From: Aliidiomarina minuta
GTDB taxonomy: Bacteria > Pseudomonadota > Gammaproteobacteria > Enterobacterales > Alteromonadaceae
Length of the DNA stretch: 64,000 bases
Direction of reading: 5' to 3'
Assembly (NCBI RefSeq): GCF_003987145.1
Contig: NZ_PIPL01000001.1
Span: 310,001-374,000 of the forward strand
The position numbers and the translations under genes were made by a program. Of this stretch, positions 6,815 through 14,356 are shown piece after piece. The number at the start of each line of letters is the position of its first letter. Positions within the stretch are counted from its first letter, which is position 1. Below the pieces are notes generated by a model, which had not been told where the DNA came from, searched no databases, and saw only the letters and a list, made by a program, of their open reading frames with translations.

Positions 6815-9646
6815 TTAGCGGTTTCTGGATTGCAGCACCCGTTGCTGCACCCGTTCCTGAATAATAGTACTGACCTGATTACTTAACTGCAGACTAGTAA
6901 TTAAATCAGGCAAATTTTCTTGCAGCGTAATATTTAGATTTATTGGGTGGCCCTGTTGCCAGTCAGGATTGTGTCCATGCAGGCGCACCGCCAATAACAA
7001 GGTCCCGTCTGTTTGATAGCTGACTCCGCTGTCCAGAATAGAGTAATGAAAGTCCTCCAGTGCATCAACGGCTATTTTTACTCCTGGATTAGAGGCTGCC
7101 ATGTCTGTCGCCTGTTGTGAACGGAATTGTAACTGCCCGCCTGGGGGCAAGGCGCCCAGACGGCCCTGAACTACACTTATTCCTTCTGAGTCCCATTGCA
7201 CCGGAATGGTTCCGGAAAGCAGACCACTGCCACTAATGTCTGACGCAGGGTATTGCAATAATAACTGATTAAGGTCGACCTGGTTAATCACAAGTTGTGC
7301 TTCCAGCACTTCATCAGCAAGATGATAAATACGGTTTTCCAGGCTCAGACTGCCGTTAAATAAAGCTAACTGATTGTGTTGTAAGTTCAGTTGCCCGCTG
7401 AATGGACTGTCTAGCGCCGCTGCATAATAGGTTGCGGCTAACTCAAAAGGACCAAAGTCGAGCCCCTGGCGAATGTTTTCAACCTGTAATTGAGGTAGCG
7501 ATAAAGCGAGCTTTTCATTGTCCAGAGTTGCTGCAAACTGCGCGTTTAAGCCGCTGAATTCGGTAGTGTTATAAACACCCGCAAGATCGCTCACTCCCAG
7601 CGTTGCAGTGACCTGCCATTGGTTGATATCTCCTGCATTGAGCGTTAAAGGCATTCTCAGTTGGCCGCTGGCATTGCCACGACCGCGTTGCAACGTAAGT
7701 AGTTCAGGCCAGTCGGCGAGCGTTTCCGCTAGTGGATTACCAGCAAGCAGGAAAATATCGCTCAACTGCCAGTCTACCAGCAGTTGTTCTGTGTTGAGGA
7801 GCGCCTCATGGCGCAGTCGTAAACCGCTTTCATTACTCAGCTCTGCGGTTAAGTTCAGTTCCTGCAGGGTGCCTCGCAACTGGCCTTGCCAGCTCCAGTT
7901 TTGCGTCTGTAGCAGCTCCTGCTGAAGGGACTTAAAGTTAATATTCATATTCGCAGTCAGGCTGAGTTCGTCTATATACTGCGGGTCGCCTTGAACCTGC
8001 CAGTGGGGAATGTTCAGCTGCAGGGCTTCGACGCTGAATTGAGCATCCTGCAAAGAGAAATTAAGGTGTAGCGGTTGCGATGAACTAAGAGTTAACTGAT
8101 CAGGCTGCCAGCTAAAGTTGACGCCGAATGTAGCTTGTACGTTCTGTAAGCTTAAGTCTTGCCAGTGGTACTCTTGTTGCGTGAGTTGTACTTGTGCATT
8201 ACTTGCCCTGATAGCGGGTTCTTCCAGGTTGAGCAGAATTTCACTGTTAAGTTGTAACTCGGTGTCACCCTGGCTTTGTAGTTTAATCTGCAGGGGCAGA
8301 GCATTTAAAGCCGGTGCTAATTCGTTGTTAGCGTTCACCTGCCATTGCAGATTCCCCGGTTGCAGGCCATAGGGTTGTACTAACTCATTGTAATCCGGGT
8401 CTGATAAAATACCGCTGGCGTCGAGCTGGTAGTGGCTAATGTGACTATTGTGCAGATGTATTTCAGCGTTAGCCTGGCCTTGTATACTGCCTATTGAAGG
8501 AATGTTAACAGGAGTCGGGCTATTAGCTTCCAGTTGCAGGGCGCCGTTTAGTTGTTGATACCAGTCTGAAATATCAAGCTGGCGATCCAATGCAAAATAC
8601 CATTGGCTGGATAAACTGGGGCTTTCCGTGGAGGAGAGTAGAGATTGTTCAATGTTATCAGTAACGGACGGGGGCAATGAATAGAACTCGCGAAACAATG
8701 CTGTTGCCTGTGGCAATACCTGTACATACAGGGATCCTGACCAGTCGTCGGATTGCAGGCTGGTATCGACAGCGAGTCTTAGTTGTTCTGGAATAATAGC
8801 CTGTAAACTTAGCGTAGCGTTCAGATATTGCGACCAAAGTTGCAGGTCAAAATCATCTGTTAAATTGCTTTGCCAGCTTCCTTCAAGACTGGCCTCGTTA
8901 TTAATCTCATGAAGCCGGTTATAAACTGCAGGAGAAAATTGCAGACCCCATTTTAACAACTCTTGCTGCAGCCACTCAGCGGGTGGCTGGGCTGTTACCT
9001 GAAAACGGCCGCTCTTAATATCGCTATACAGTTGCAAATCTAATTGCTGTTCAGCGGCAAGATAGAGCCTTATGTCAGGCTGTTGGTGGTGGCCAGAGTA
9101 TTGCACGTCGAGTGACAGTTGCTGCTCTTCATTTGGCTGTTGCCCGGGATTAAGGCGTAAATTGATGTCTAACTGTTGCTGGTTGTTTACCAGCAATTCA
9201 GCGTAATAGTTGCAGGTATTGTCGGTACAGGGCAATTGCAGCTGAGCATCCAGAATATTCAGGGTTTCTGGTAGCCAGCCTGGCAGCGTCCAGTCGTCGG
9301 GCAACTGAAAAGAACTCTCTTCAGCTGGCGAACCGAAATCTGGGAACTGATTCAGGCTCAAATTTATCTTCTCAATTACCACAATTTCCAACTGGGGGCG
9401 CCAGTTCAGCCATTGCCAGCTCAAATGCATCTGTTCAACCTGCACGGGCATTCGCAGATTCTGATCGTGATAAATAAAGCTGAGCTCAGATAAGCCGACG
9501 TGCCTGGTGCCCAAACTACTAAACTCATAGTTTAGTTGGGAAATCGGCAGTTGTTTTAACTGGTGTTGCAGATACAGCCAGGCTGCTACTCCGGAAGCTA
9601 GCAGTACTCCTGCCAGCAGACTGACAATGATTAGAAAACGGCGCAT
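6815..9646 (-). CDS. ydbH: YdbH, AsmA-like intermembrane phospholipid transport protein
   Basis: A 943-residue protein with one N-terminal inner-membrane anchor (residues about 4-26) followed by a long region of alternating beta-strand pattern, rich in Gln, Leu and Asn, as expected for the periplasmic hydrophobic groove of AsmA-like bridge proteins. E. coli YdbH is 879 residues and acts redundantly with TamB and YhdP in moving phospholipids from inner to outer membrane. The family assignment rests mainly on the operon ydbH-ynbE-ydbL plus size and architecture. The ATG lies at 9646, and the upstream region is shared with a divergent small-protein pair. Confidence 0.9.
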   Translation of the reverse strand: MRRFLIIVSLLAGVLLASGVAAWLYLQHQLKQLPISQLNYEFSSLGTRHVGLSELSFIYHDQNLRMPVQVEQMHLSWQWLNWRPQLEIVVIEKINLSLNQFPDFGSPAEESSFQLPDDWTLPGWLPETLNILDAQLQLPCTDNTCNYYAELLVNNQQQLDINLRLNPGQQPNEEQQLSLDVQYSGHHQQPDIRLYLAAEQQLDLQLYSDIKSGRFQVTAQPPAEWLQQELLKWGLQFSPAVYNRLHEINNEASLEGSWQSNLTDDFDLQLWSQYLNATLSLQAIIPEQLRLAVDTSLQSDDWSGSLYVQVLPQATALFREFYSLPPSVTDNIEQSLLSSTESPSLSSQWYFALDRQLDISDWYQQLNGALQLEANSPTPVNIPSIGSIQGQANAEIHLHNSHISHYQLDASGILSDPDYNELVQPYGLQPGNLQWQVNANNELAPALNALPLQIKLQSQGDTELQLNSEILLNLEEPAIRASNAQVQLTQQEYHWQDLSLQNVQATFGVNFSWQPDQLTLSSSQPLHLNFSLQDAQFSVEALQLNIPHWQVQGDPQYIDELSLTANMNINFKSLQQELLQTQNWSWQGQLRGTLQELNLTAELSNESGLRLRHEALLNTEQLLVDWQLSDIFLLAGNPLAETLADWPELLTLQRGRGNASGQLRMPLTLNAGDINQWQVTATLGVSDLAGVYNTTEFSGLNAQFAATLDNEKLALSLPQLQVENIRQGLDFGPFELAATYYAAALDSPFSGQLNLQHNQLALFNGSLSLENRIYHLADEVLEAQLVINQVDLNQLLLQYPASDISGSGLLSGTIPVQWDSEGISVVQGRLGALPPGGQLQFRSQQATDMAASNPGVKIAVDALEDFHYSILDSGVSYQTDGTLLLAVRLHGHNPDWQQGHPINLNITLQENLPDLITSLQLSNQVSTIIQERVQQRVLQSRNR

Positions 9647-9715
9647 AAACTTCTCGTTGCTTGCCTCACTTTTTAAGCATAAACAGAGGGATGCAATGGG
9701 GCAATGTATTTACAC

Positions 9716-9772
9716 AAGCTTAGTACATTTATGTTAGTAAAGTTAGCATTCACAGCAGTTTGCACTAAGCTT
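9716..9772. promoter_or_regulatory. Inverted repeat in the divergent promoter region
   Basis: AAGCTTAGT (9716-9724) and ACTAAGCTT (9764-9772) form a 9-bp inverted repeat with a 39-base spacer between ydbH and the divergent small-protein pair. It could be a bipartite operator controlling both directions. There is no further evidence for a bound regulator. Confidence 0.3.
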
Positions 9773-9809
9773 ACAGAGTGTTGGTGAATGCAATTAGAGG
9801 GTAAAAGTT

Positions 9810-10064
9810 ATGGGTTTTTGGGCTAAATTATTCGGCGGTGACTCTGCTAAAGAAGATGATTCTGAAAAGCCGCGCAAGGTATCAGATGAAGATCAACCAC
9901 GAGTGGTAAAAGATGGTGATGAGACTAAGCGCGGTAGCCAGTTAGATAAAGAAGAACTGGAAGCAAAGCATCGAGAGGATCTGGAAACACCCAAATATAC
10001 TGAACGGCCGAAAGAAGAGAAAATGGCCGGAGGTGCTAAAAAGAAAAGCGATAAAGAAGATTAG
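9810..10064 (+). CDS. Small charged protein with MGFxxKxFGG N-terminus (copy 1)
   Basis: An 84-residue protein. The N-terminus MGFWAKLFGG is a short amphipathic/hydrophobic patch. The rest is highly charged, rich in Lys, Glu and Asp, and probably disordered (EKPRKVSDEDQPRVVKDGDE and similar). It has no Cys, signal peptide or membrane span. GGGTAAAAGTT precedes the ATG. The next gene, 13 bases downstream, begins with almost the same ten residues, so the two are paralogous or co-evolved partners in one operon. I do not recognise a characterised family. A membrane-skimming or scaffold-binding N-terminus is a guess. Confidence 0.75.
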   Translation: MGFWAKLFGGDSAKEDDSEKPRKVSDEDQPRVVKDGDETKRGSQLDKEELEAKHREDLETPKYTERPKEEKMAGGAKKKSDKED

Positions 10065-10077
10065 GAGGAATTAAGGT

Positions 10078-10452
10078 ATGGGATTTTTTAGTAAAGTTTT
10101 CGGCGGGCTTTTTGAGCCTAAGAGGGAGCCTCAGCCGCAGCCTAAGCCAGGTTCTACGGGTAATAAGAGTAAAAGTCAGGATATAAGTCACGAAGATGGG
10201 CCTAAATATAGCGGGCGGGAAGAAGAAACTAAGGCCCAGAAGAATGCAGATCCTGAAACCCGTGAAATTGTGAAAGAGGCTCAGGAGTATCCTAGAGAAG
10301 ATAAGCCAAACCCTACGGCGGATGCTGCTAAAACCGCAGGTAAGACGACATCATCAAAAAGCCCGCAGGAGCAGCAAAAAACTCAACCCAAGCCTGGAGC
10401 GAAGCAACGTAAAAAGCCGACTAACACAGCAACAGGTAAAAATGATAATTAG
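10078..10452 (+). CDS. Small charged protein with MGFxxKxFGG N-terminus (copy 2)
   Basis: A 124-residue protein starting MGFFSKVFGGLF and continuing as a low-complexity, Pro/Lys/Glu/Gln-rich tail (EPQPQPKPGSTGNK, KTQPKPGAKQRKKPTN) that is almost certainly disordered and basic at the C-terminus. AGGAGGAATTAAGGT provides an excellent ribosome site. The N-terminal ten residues match the preceding gene at nearly every position, while the tails differ in sequence and length. The pair probably derives from a tandem duplication followed by tail divergence. Function is unknown. A perfect hairpin follows the stop. Confidence 0.75.
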   Translation: MGFFSKVFGGLFEPKREPQPQPKPGSTGNKSKSQDISHEDGPKYSGREEETKAQKNADPETREIVKEAQEYPREDKPNPTADAAKTAGKTTSSKSPQEQQKTQPKPGAKQRKKPTNTATGKNDN

Positions 10453-10459
10453 GCAAAAA

Positions 10460-10486
10460 CTGGATACTGATCAAATCAGTATCCAG
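10460..10486. terminator. Perfect 12-bp hairpin after the small-protein pair
   Basis: CTGGATACTGAT and its exact complement flank a 3-base loop, beginning 8 bases after the stop codon. The run AAAAA lies on its 5' side, so the T-run needed for intrinsic termination is present for minus-strand transcription but not for the plus strand. It may act as a bidirectional end or a stabiliser. Confidence 0.6.
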
Positions 10487-10549
10487 CTAGTTGCTGTACA
10501 CTTCCAATAAAATCACCATTCAACTAAATCCAACTACCTAAGAGGTGTT

Positions 10550-11203
10550 ATGTCGCTCAATATTCTTGTATTTCTTGGTTCTGTCAGGGACAGTACCCCG
10601 CCTAAGCCTGCGCGGGTAGGCAAACGCGTAGCCCTGGCCTGTGAGCGTATTTTAAATGACGCCGGTCATCAGGTTGAGGTCATAGATCCTCTGGACTCTA
10701 AATGTCCGGATGTCTTCAAGCCGGCTTTCGCTTATAGCGATAAAGAACGTCCGGAAATGCTGCAAAAGTTACAGGACAAAATTGAAGCCGCAGATGCTTA
10801 TGTCATGGTCAGCCCAGAATATAACCATTCTATGAGCCCGGCGCTGGCTGAGCTGCTGAATCATTTTGGTAGTTCAAGCTTTGCTTATCGTCCCAGTAGT
10901 ATTGTTACTTATTCTGCGGGTCAATGGGGTGGTGTCCGAGCCGCTGTGGCGCTGCGAAGCTTTCTGGGAGAGCTTGGCTGTTTACCGGTATCGGCGATGA
11001 TACATGTTCCTAAAGCCTCCGAATCTATTGATGAAGAGGGTGCTTTTAAAGAAGACAGTGAGCGCTGGCAGGGTTATTTCGAACGTAGTTTTGCGCAGTT
11101 GCGCTGGTGGGCTGAAGCCACTATAGCGCAACGTGAGAAAGAAGATCCGCATCAAGCGGCGCCAGCTTTTAAGAGTTCACCTTCCCAGCGGAATGCACCC
11201 TGA
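10550..11203 (+). CDS. NAD(P)H-dependent FMN reductase family protein
   Basis: A 217-residue flavodoxin-fold protein of the SsuE/ArsH/chromate-reductase type. The N-terminal strand and phosphate loop ILVFLGSVRDST binds FMN phosphate. The middle carries the family signature SPEYNHSMSPALAELLNHF, and SAGQWGGVRAAVALRSFLGE forms the second flavin-contact loop. Such enzymes reduce FMN, quinones or metal oxyanions with NAD(P)H in the cytoplasm. The substrate cannot be set from sequence. AGAGGTG precedes the ATG. No partner monooxygenase or ars gene is adjacent. Confidence 0.85.
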   Translation: MSLNILVFLGSVRDSTPPKPARVGKRVALACERILNDAGHQVEVIDPLDSKCPDVFKPAFAYSDKERPEMLQKLQDKIEAADAYVMVSPEYNHSMSPALAELLNHFGSSSFAYRPSSIVTYSAGQWGGVRAAVALRSFLGELGCLPVSAMIHVPKASESIDEEGAFKEDSERWQGYFERSFAQLRWWAEATIAQREKEDPHQAAPAFKSSPSQRNAP

Positions 11204-11239
11204 AATCTTAATATAAACACGTTGCTAACAAATTATTTT

Positions 11240-11255
11240 AGACGGCTAGACTTCT
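11240..11255 (+). promoter_or_regulatory. Tandem met-boxes (MetJ operator)
   Basis: Two adjacent 8-base units, AGACGGCT and AGACTTCT, each match the MetJ consensus AGACGTCT at 7 of 8 positions and are in perfect 8-base register. They lie 52 bases upstream of the preferred ATG of the homoserine dehydrogenase. MetJ with S-adenosylmethionine binds such tandem arrays and represses methionine biosynthesis genes in gammaproteobacteria. Confidence 0.7.
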
Positions 11256-11306
11256 ATATGGAATCGTATTAGACTCGGCTTACTTTGTTTCAGCAGCGTG
11301 TTTGTT

Positions 11307-12347
11307 ATGCCACTTAATCTCATCATTATCGGTACCGGAAATATCGCCAGTTATTGGCTGCAATATTTTGCGGAAAAGCTGCCGACAACTATACGTGTAC
11401 ATGCGTTGGTTAATTCAAAAGGCTTGCATTTAGTATCTACAGAGCGTCCTGTTTATAAGCAAATTCCACATTCGCTACATCAAGAAGCTGATACTCAATC
11501 GTTGGTAAGCAAAGCCCTGGCTTCCTTACCGGGGCCGAAGGCGGTTGTTGATCTGACTGCAAGTAAGATAATTAGCCGAGCCTATACCGACTGGGTTAAA
11601 CAGGGAGCTCACCTAATTAGCGCGAATAAGTACGCAGGTTCCGCAGCACCTGATTTTTACCAGAAATTAAGGGATACTCTGGGCGAATGTAAGGGTCATT
11701 GGTTATATAACACTACTGTAGGCGCAGGGCTCCCCATCCAGAAAGCTATAGCGGAACGTCGCAGTTGCCATGATGAAATTGTTCAGTTGGAGGGCAATTT
11801 TTCCGGCTCTTTATCCTGGATTTTTCAGCAGTATAGAGCCGGTGATCGTTTTTCGGAGTGGTTGTTAAAGGCCGCTGAGATGGGGATGACAGAACCGGAT
11901 CCAAGGGTTGATTTAAGTGGCCTGGATGTGGCTCGGAAACTATTAATTCTGGCTCGCGATGCTGGATGGCCATTGCAGTTAGCGGATATTGAACTGGAAA
12001 ACCTGGTGCCTGAGGAGCTCAGAGCTGTCAGTCTGGAGCAATTCTGGCAACATTTGCCTTTGTTAGATGATTTTATCGAGCAACGCCAGGGCGGCGGCTG
12101 GCAATATCATTATCTGGGGCGTGTCAGCAGAGCCTGCGACGGACGAATAAGGGCGGTGGCTGGTTTGTATCCAATAGCCACCAATAGTCCTTATGCTCAC
12201 TTAGTACCGGGCAATGCTAATTTTGTTATACACAGCCTGCAATATGGCAGTAGTCCGCTGATTATTCAGGGACCTGGCGCAGGGCGTGAAGTAACAGCCG
12301 CGGGTGTGCACAGCGACATACTTGAACTGAGTTCCCGGTTAAGTTAA
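11307..12347 (+). CDS. Free-standing homoserine dehydrogenase
   Basis: The protein reduces aspartate-4-semialdehyde to homoserine, the branch point to methionine and threonine. Seen are an N-terminal NAD(P) loop (IIGTGNIASYW), SANKYA (the catalytic-region ANK motif), YNTTVGAGLPIQ, EGNFSGSLSWIFQQ, MTEPDPRVDLSGLDVARKL and the C-terminal GPGAGREVTAAGVHSD. These are the signatures of the dehydrogenase half of ThrA/MetL. There is neither an aspartokinase domain in front nor a C-terminal ACT domain, so feedback inhibition by threonine is unlikely. A GTG at 11298 would add three residues; ATG 11307 is preferred. Tandem met-boxes upstream suggest it serves methionine synthesis. Confidence 0.9.
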   Translation: MPLNLIIIGTGNIASYWLQYFAEKLPTTIRVHALVNSKGLHLVSTERPVYKQIPHSLHQEADTQSLVSKALASLPGPKAVVDLTASKIISRAYTDWVKQGAHLISANKYAGSAAPDFYQKLRDTLGECKGHWLYNTTVGAGLPIQKAIAERRSCHDEIVQLEGNFSGSLSWIFQQYRAGDRFSEWLLKAAEMGMTEPDPRVDLSGLDVARKLLILARDAGWPLQLADIELENLVPEELRAVSLEQFWQHLPLLDDFIEQRQGGGWQYHYLGRVSRACDGRIRAVAGLYPIATNSPYAHLVPGNANFVIHSLQYGSSPLIIQGPGAGREVTAAGVHSDILELSSRLS

Positions 12348-12518
12348 TTACTGACTTTCCAGGCGTTGAATCTCTTTCCATAGTTCATCGGCTTCCGCGG
12401 AAAGGGAGGAATGTGTGCGGATATCGCCATTACGTTGGGCTTGCATCGATTTTTCCTGCAATTGAGCCAGCTTTTTGCGTAGTTTCTTAGTAGGCGATTT
12501 ATTAAAGAGTCCAAACAT
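12348..12518 (-). CDS. DUF6435 (Lacal_2735-type) small protein
   Basis: A 56-residue protein beginning MFGLFNKSPTKKLRKKLAQL, then a helical charged segment ending WKEIQRLESQ. The pattern (short hydrophobic MFGLF start, Lys-rich heptads, coiled coil) matches the small DUF6435/Lacal_2735 proteins that are widespread in marine bacteria and have no known function. It is convergent with the homoserine dehydrogenase, whose stop ends one base before this gene's stop. A longer reading frame on the same strand at 12344-12565 is out of frame and lacks this sequence. Family assignment is from memory of the pattern. Confidence 0.7.
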   Translation of the reverse strand: MFGLFNKSPTKKLRKKLAQLQEKSMQAQRNGDIRTHSSLSAEADELWKEIQRLESQ

Positions 12519-12604
12519 AAGGCTTCCAGATAGGGTGGTTGAATGCCTTTATACGAAGTACGCACGGAAAAGATCGCTTGAGCTTTTTTGACGTTGCTTT
12601 ATAA

Positions 12605-12886
12605 ATGGGGTTAGATGTAGCTCTTTTGCAGTCTGACGAGCCAGGAGTTAACGCCGTTGTGAACATTTCAAACATTCCTTTAGGGTATGCAATTCTGCCA
12701 CTTGCATTTGCGTTACCTCTTATCTTGTCTGGCCTGTTATCCGCATTAGGTAAAAGTGATAAGTATTCCTTCAATCCTTTCTTGTTATTGGGTTTTTCCG
12801 TGCTTCTACCGCCAATAGGCTGGATTATATTCTTACGTCATCTGTACCGTATTCTGCGTTTGCCCAAAGAGGAAAAAGAGGAATAA
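12605..12886 (+). CDS. Small two-span membrane protein
   Basis: A 93-residue protein with two hydrophobic helices (about residues 25-47 and 58-78) and a basic/acidic tail (RHLYRILRLPKEEKEE). The second helix is followed by Arg/His residues, placing both ends in the cytoplasm. No clear ribosome site precedes ATG 12605; a GTG at 12658 with AGGAG 11 bases upstream would give a shorter 75-residue form beginning just before the first helix. I do not recognise a family. Confidence 0.5.
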   Translation: MGLDVALLQSDEPGVNAVVNISNIPLGYAILPLAFALPLILSGLLSALGKSDKYSFNPFLLLGFSVLLPPIGWIIFLRHLYRILRLPKEEKEE

Positions 12887-12894
12887 GCTCATGG

Positions 12895-13086
12895 TTACTT
12901 AGCCTTGTGTTTTTTCTGTAAAGTTACAGCAGGATTATTGTTGTGGGGCAGTAGTAGCTTTTGAAAAAACGCATGTAACTGTCCATTAGACGCTTTGTCC
13001 CAGACCATTCGTGTAGAGCCTGATGTAGAGTCGAGAACCTGCATACAGGTCACGGAGCTCTTCGTGTTGTTGTATTGAGATGCCAT
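12895..13086 (-). CDS. Fur-controlled small protein of unknown function
   Basis: A possible 63-residue protein starting MASQYNNTKSSVTCMQVL and ending in a basic tail (LQKKHKAK), with one Cys and no membrane segment. An upstream in-frame ATG at 13116 lies inside a Fur box and promoter, so the inner ATG at 13086 is preferred. The ribosome site is weak. The gene sits directly behind a sigma-70-like promoter with a perfect Fur operator. It could instead be a Fur-repressed small RNA in which this frame is incidental. I do not recognise a family. Confidence 0.4.
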   Translation of the reverse strand: MASQYNNTKSSVTCMQVLDSTSGSTRMVWDKASNGQLHAFFQKLLLPHNNNPAVTLQKKHKAK

Positions 13087-13100
13087 AATAGAACCATAAG

Positions 13101-13149
13101 TGATAATCATTATCATTTAGATGATAGAGAAGCATCTCATAATATGCAA
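13101..13149 (-). promoter_or_regulatory. Promoter with a perfect 7-1-7 Fur box
   Basis: TGATAATCATTATCA (13101-13115) is an exact match to the 7-1-7 Fur inverted repeat TGATAATnATTATCA. On the minus strand it lies just after a -10 hexamer TATCAT (13121-13126) and a 17-base spacer from TTGCAT (13144-13149). Fur with iron would cover the transcription start and repress minus-strand transcription. Confidence 0.8.
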
Positions 13150-13369
13150 ACCTCTTTTTTGTAAAGGCGATCATTTCTACTGATTAATTTAAAACCCTTA
13201 AAATACAGTTTATTACAGATTTTAATGCTTTTTGATGATGACAGGAGCGCCCCGTTTGTTAGTTAATTGTAAGTAAAACGTAAACTGTCTATTCGTGTAG
13301 TTTTTAATCATATAGGATGATTTTTATCGGGTTAAAAGGCTGTAACCAAAACACGGAAAGGAGGTTAAC

Positions 13370-14272
13370 TTGAACATTTCAAACAGCGCTGATGCCTTAA
13401 CGAATGTGCTTAATGGACTGGCTGCCATCGTTTATGTTTTCGATCCTGACAGTTATGAACTGCTTTATGTAAATGATTATGCAGTTAAGAACTTAAACAC
13501 AGGTGAAGACCCTGAGCAGTTAGTGGGGAAAAAATGCGATCATTTCCCCTTTTGTACCCACCAGAAATATCATTTGAAGCAATACTCAACTCAGAATACT
13601 CAAATACGAGAATTCCATAATCCTCTGGATAAACGCTGGTATCAGTGTCGTGACAGTTATATCAGATGGAATGACGGACGTTTGGTGTGTCTGGAAATAG
13701 CTACGGATATAACCGAGCAGAAAAAAAATGAATTAGAGCTACAGCAGAGCATAGCGCGGGCTGAAGCCCTGGCGCACACTGACGAGCTGACTGGGTTGAA
13801 TAACCGTCGCGCATTTTTTAAGTTTGCGCGTCAGGCGATTAAACAACAGTCCCGGACTTCCGCAGAAGTGGCACTGGTATTTTTTGATCTTGATTACTTT
13901 AAAGTAGTTAATGACACCTATGGTCATGAGGCTGGTGATCTAGTACTACAGGCAATGGCCAGGGCCCTGGGACCTGAGGTGCGTGAAAGCGATGTCCTCG
14001 GTCGGGTTGGGGGTGAAGAGTTTGCCATGCTTATGACTGCTTCCAGTGCCAGTGACGCGCTGGATGCTACAAGTCGTATTCAGCAGGTTATGAATAAGGT
14101 GACCGTAAATTACAAAGGCCATCAGCTGGCCTGCACGACTAGCTTCGGCATCGCTGTGGCAGCAGCTAAAGCGACTACTCTGAATAGCCTTATGGCTGAA
14201 GCCGATAAAGCGCTCTACCAGGCAAAATCTGAGGGGCGTAATACTATTATTAGCTGTCTTAGCGCGGCATAG
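13370..14272 (+). CDS. PAS-domain diguanylate cyclase
   Basis: A 300-residue cytoplasmic protein with one PAS domain (about 10-120; PAC ending EIATDITEQKKN) and a GGDEF domain (about 135-298). The active site GGEEF is at 214-218 and the inhibitory RxxD site (RESD) lies five residues upstream, so the enzyme should be active and feedback-inhibited by cyclic di-GMP. The start is TTG at 13370, fixed by an excellent ribosome site AAAGGAGG five bases upstream. The PAS segment has three Cys residues (KKCDHFPFCTH and QCRDSY), which might bind metal or sense redox; this is speculative. It is monocistronic, upstream of the suf promoter. Confidence 0.9.
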   Translation: MNISNSADALTNVLNGLAAIVYVFDPDSYELLYVNDYAVKNLNTGEDPEQLVGKKCDHFPFCTHQKYHLKQYSTQNTQIREFHNPLDKRWYQCRDSYIRWNDGRLVCLEIATDITEQKKNELELQQSIARAEALAHTDELTGLNNRRAFFKFARQAIKQQSRTSAEVALVFFDLDYFKVVNDTYGHEAGDLVLQAMARALGPEVRESDVLGRVGGEEFAMLMTASSASDALDATSRIQQVMNKVTVNYKGHQLACTTSFGIAVAAAKATTLNSLMAEADKALYQAKSEGRNTIISCLSAA

Positions 14273-14290
14273 TTTTACAATACCCTGTTA

Positions 14291-14323
14291 ATACTTGAGC
14301 GAAATACTCGGGTACTATATAAT
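14291..14323 (+). promoter_or_regulatory. suf promoter with IscR type-1-like site
   Basis: A promoter with -35 TTGAGC (14295-14300), a 17-base spacer and a perfect -10 TATAAT (14318-14323) lies 34 bases before sufB. Overlapping it, ATACTTGAGC-GAAAT-ACTCGGGTAC (14291-14315) closely resembles the IscR type-1 site (ATAnTTGACynnnnnACTCGGnnAT in E. coli iscR). [2Fe-2S]-IscR would repress here, linking suf expression to iron-sulfur sufficiency. Confidence 0.8.
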
Positions 14324-14356
14324 CGTGGATAAACCTCAGCTAGTAGTGAGTTATCC

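Noticed and set aside
12344..12565. 73-codon minus-strand frame behind the homoserine dehydrogenase
   Set aside because: It is out of frame with the 56-residue DUF6435-like gene at 12348-12518, which has the recognisable protein pattern.
12502..12774. 90-codon minus-strand frame
   Set aside because: Antisense to the two-span membrane protein, with no ribosome site and no coherent protein features.
13087..13116. Upstream start of the Fur-controlled small gene (ATG 13116)
   Set aside because: It would lie within the Fur box and at the transcription start, leaving no leader for ribosome binding.
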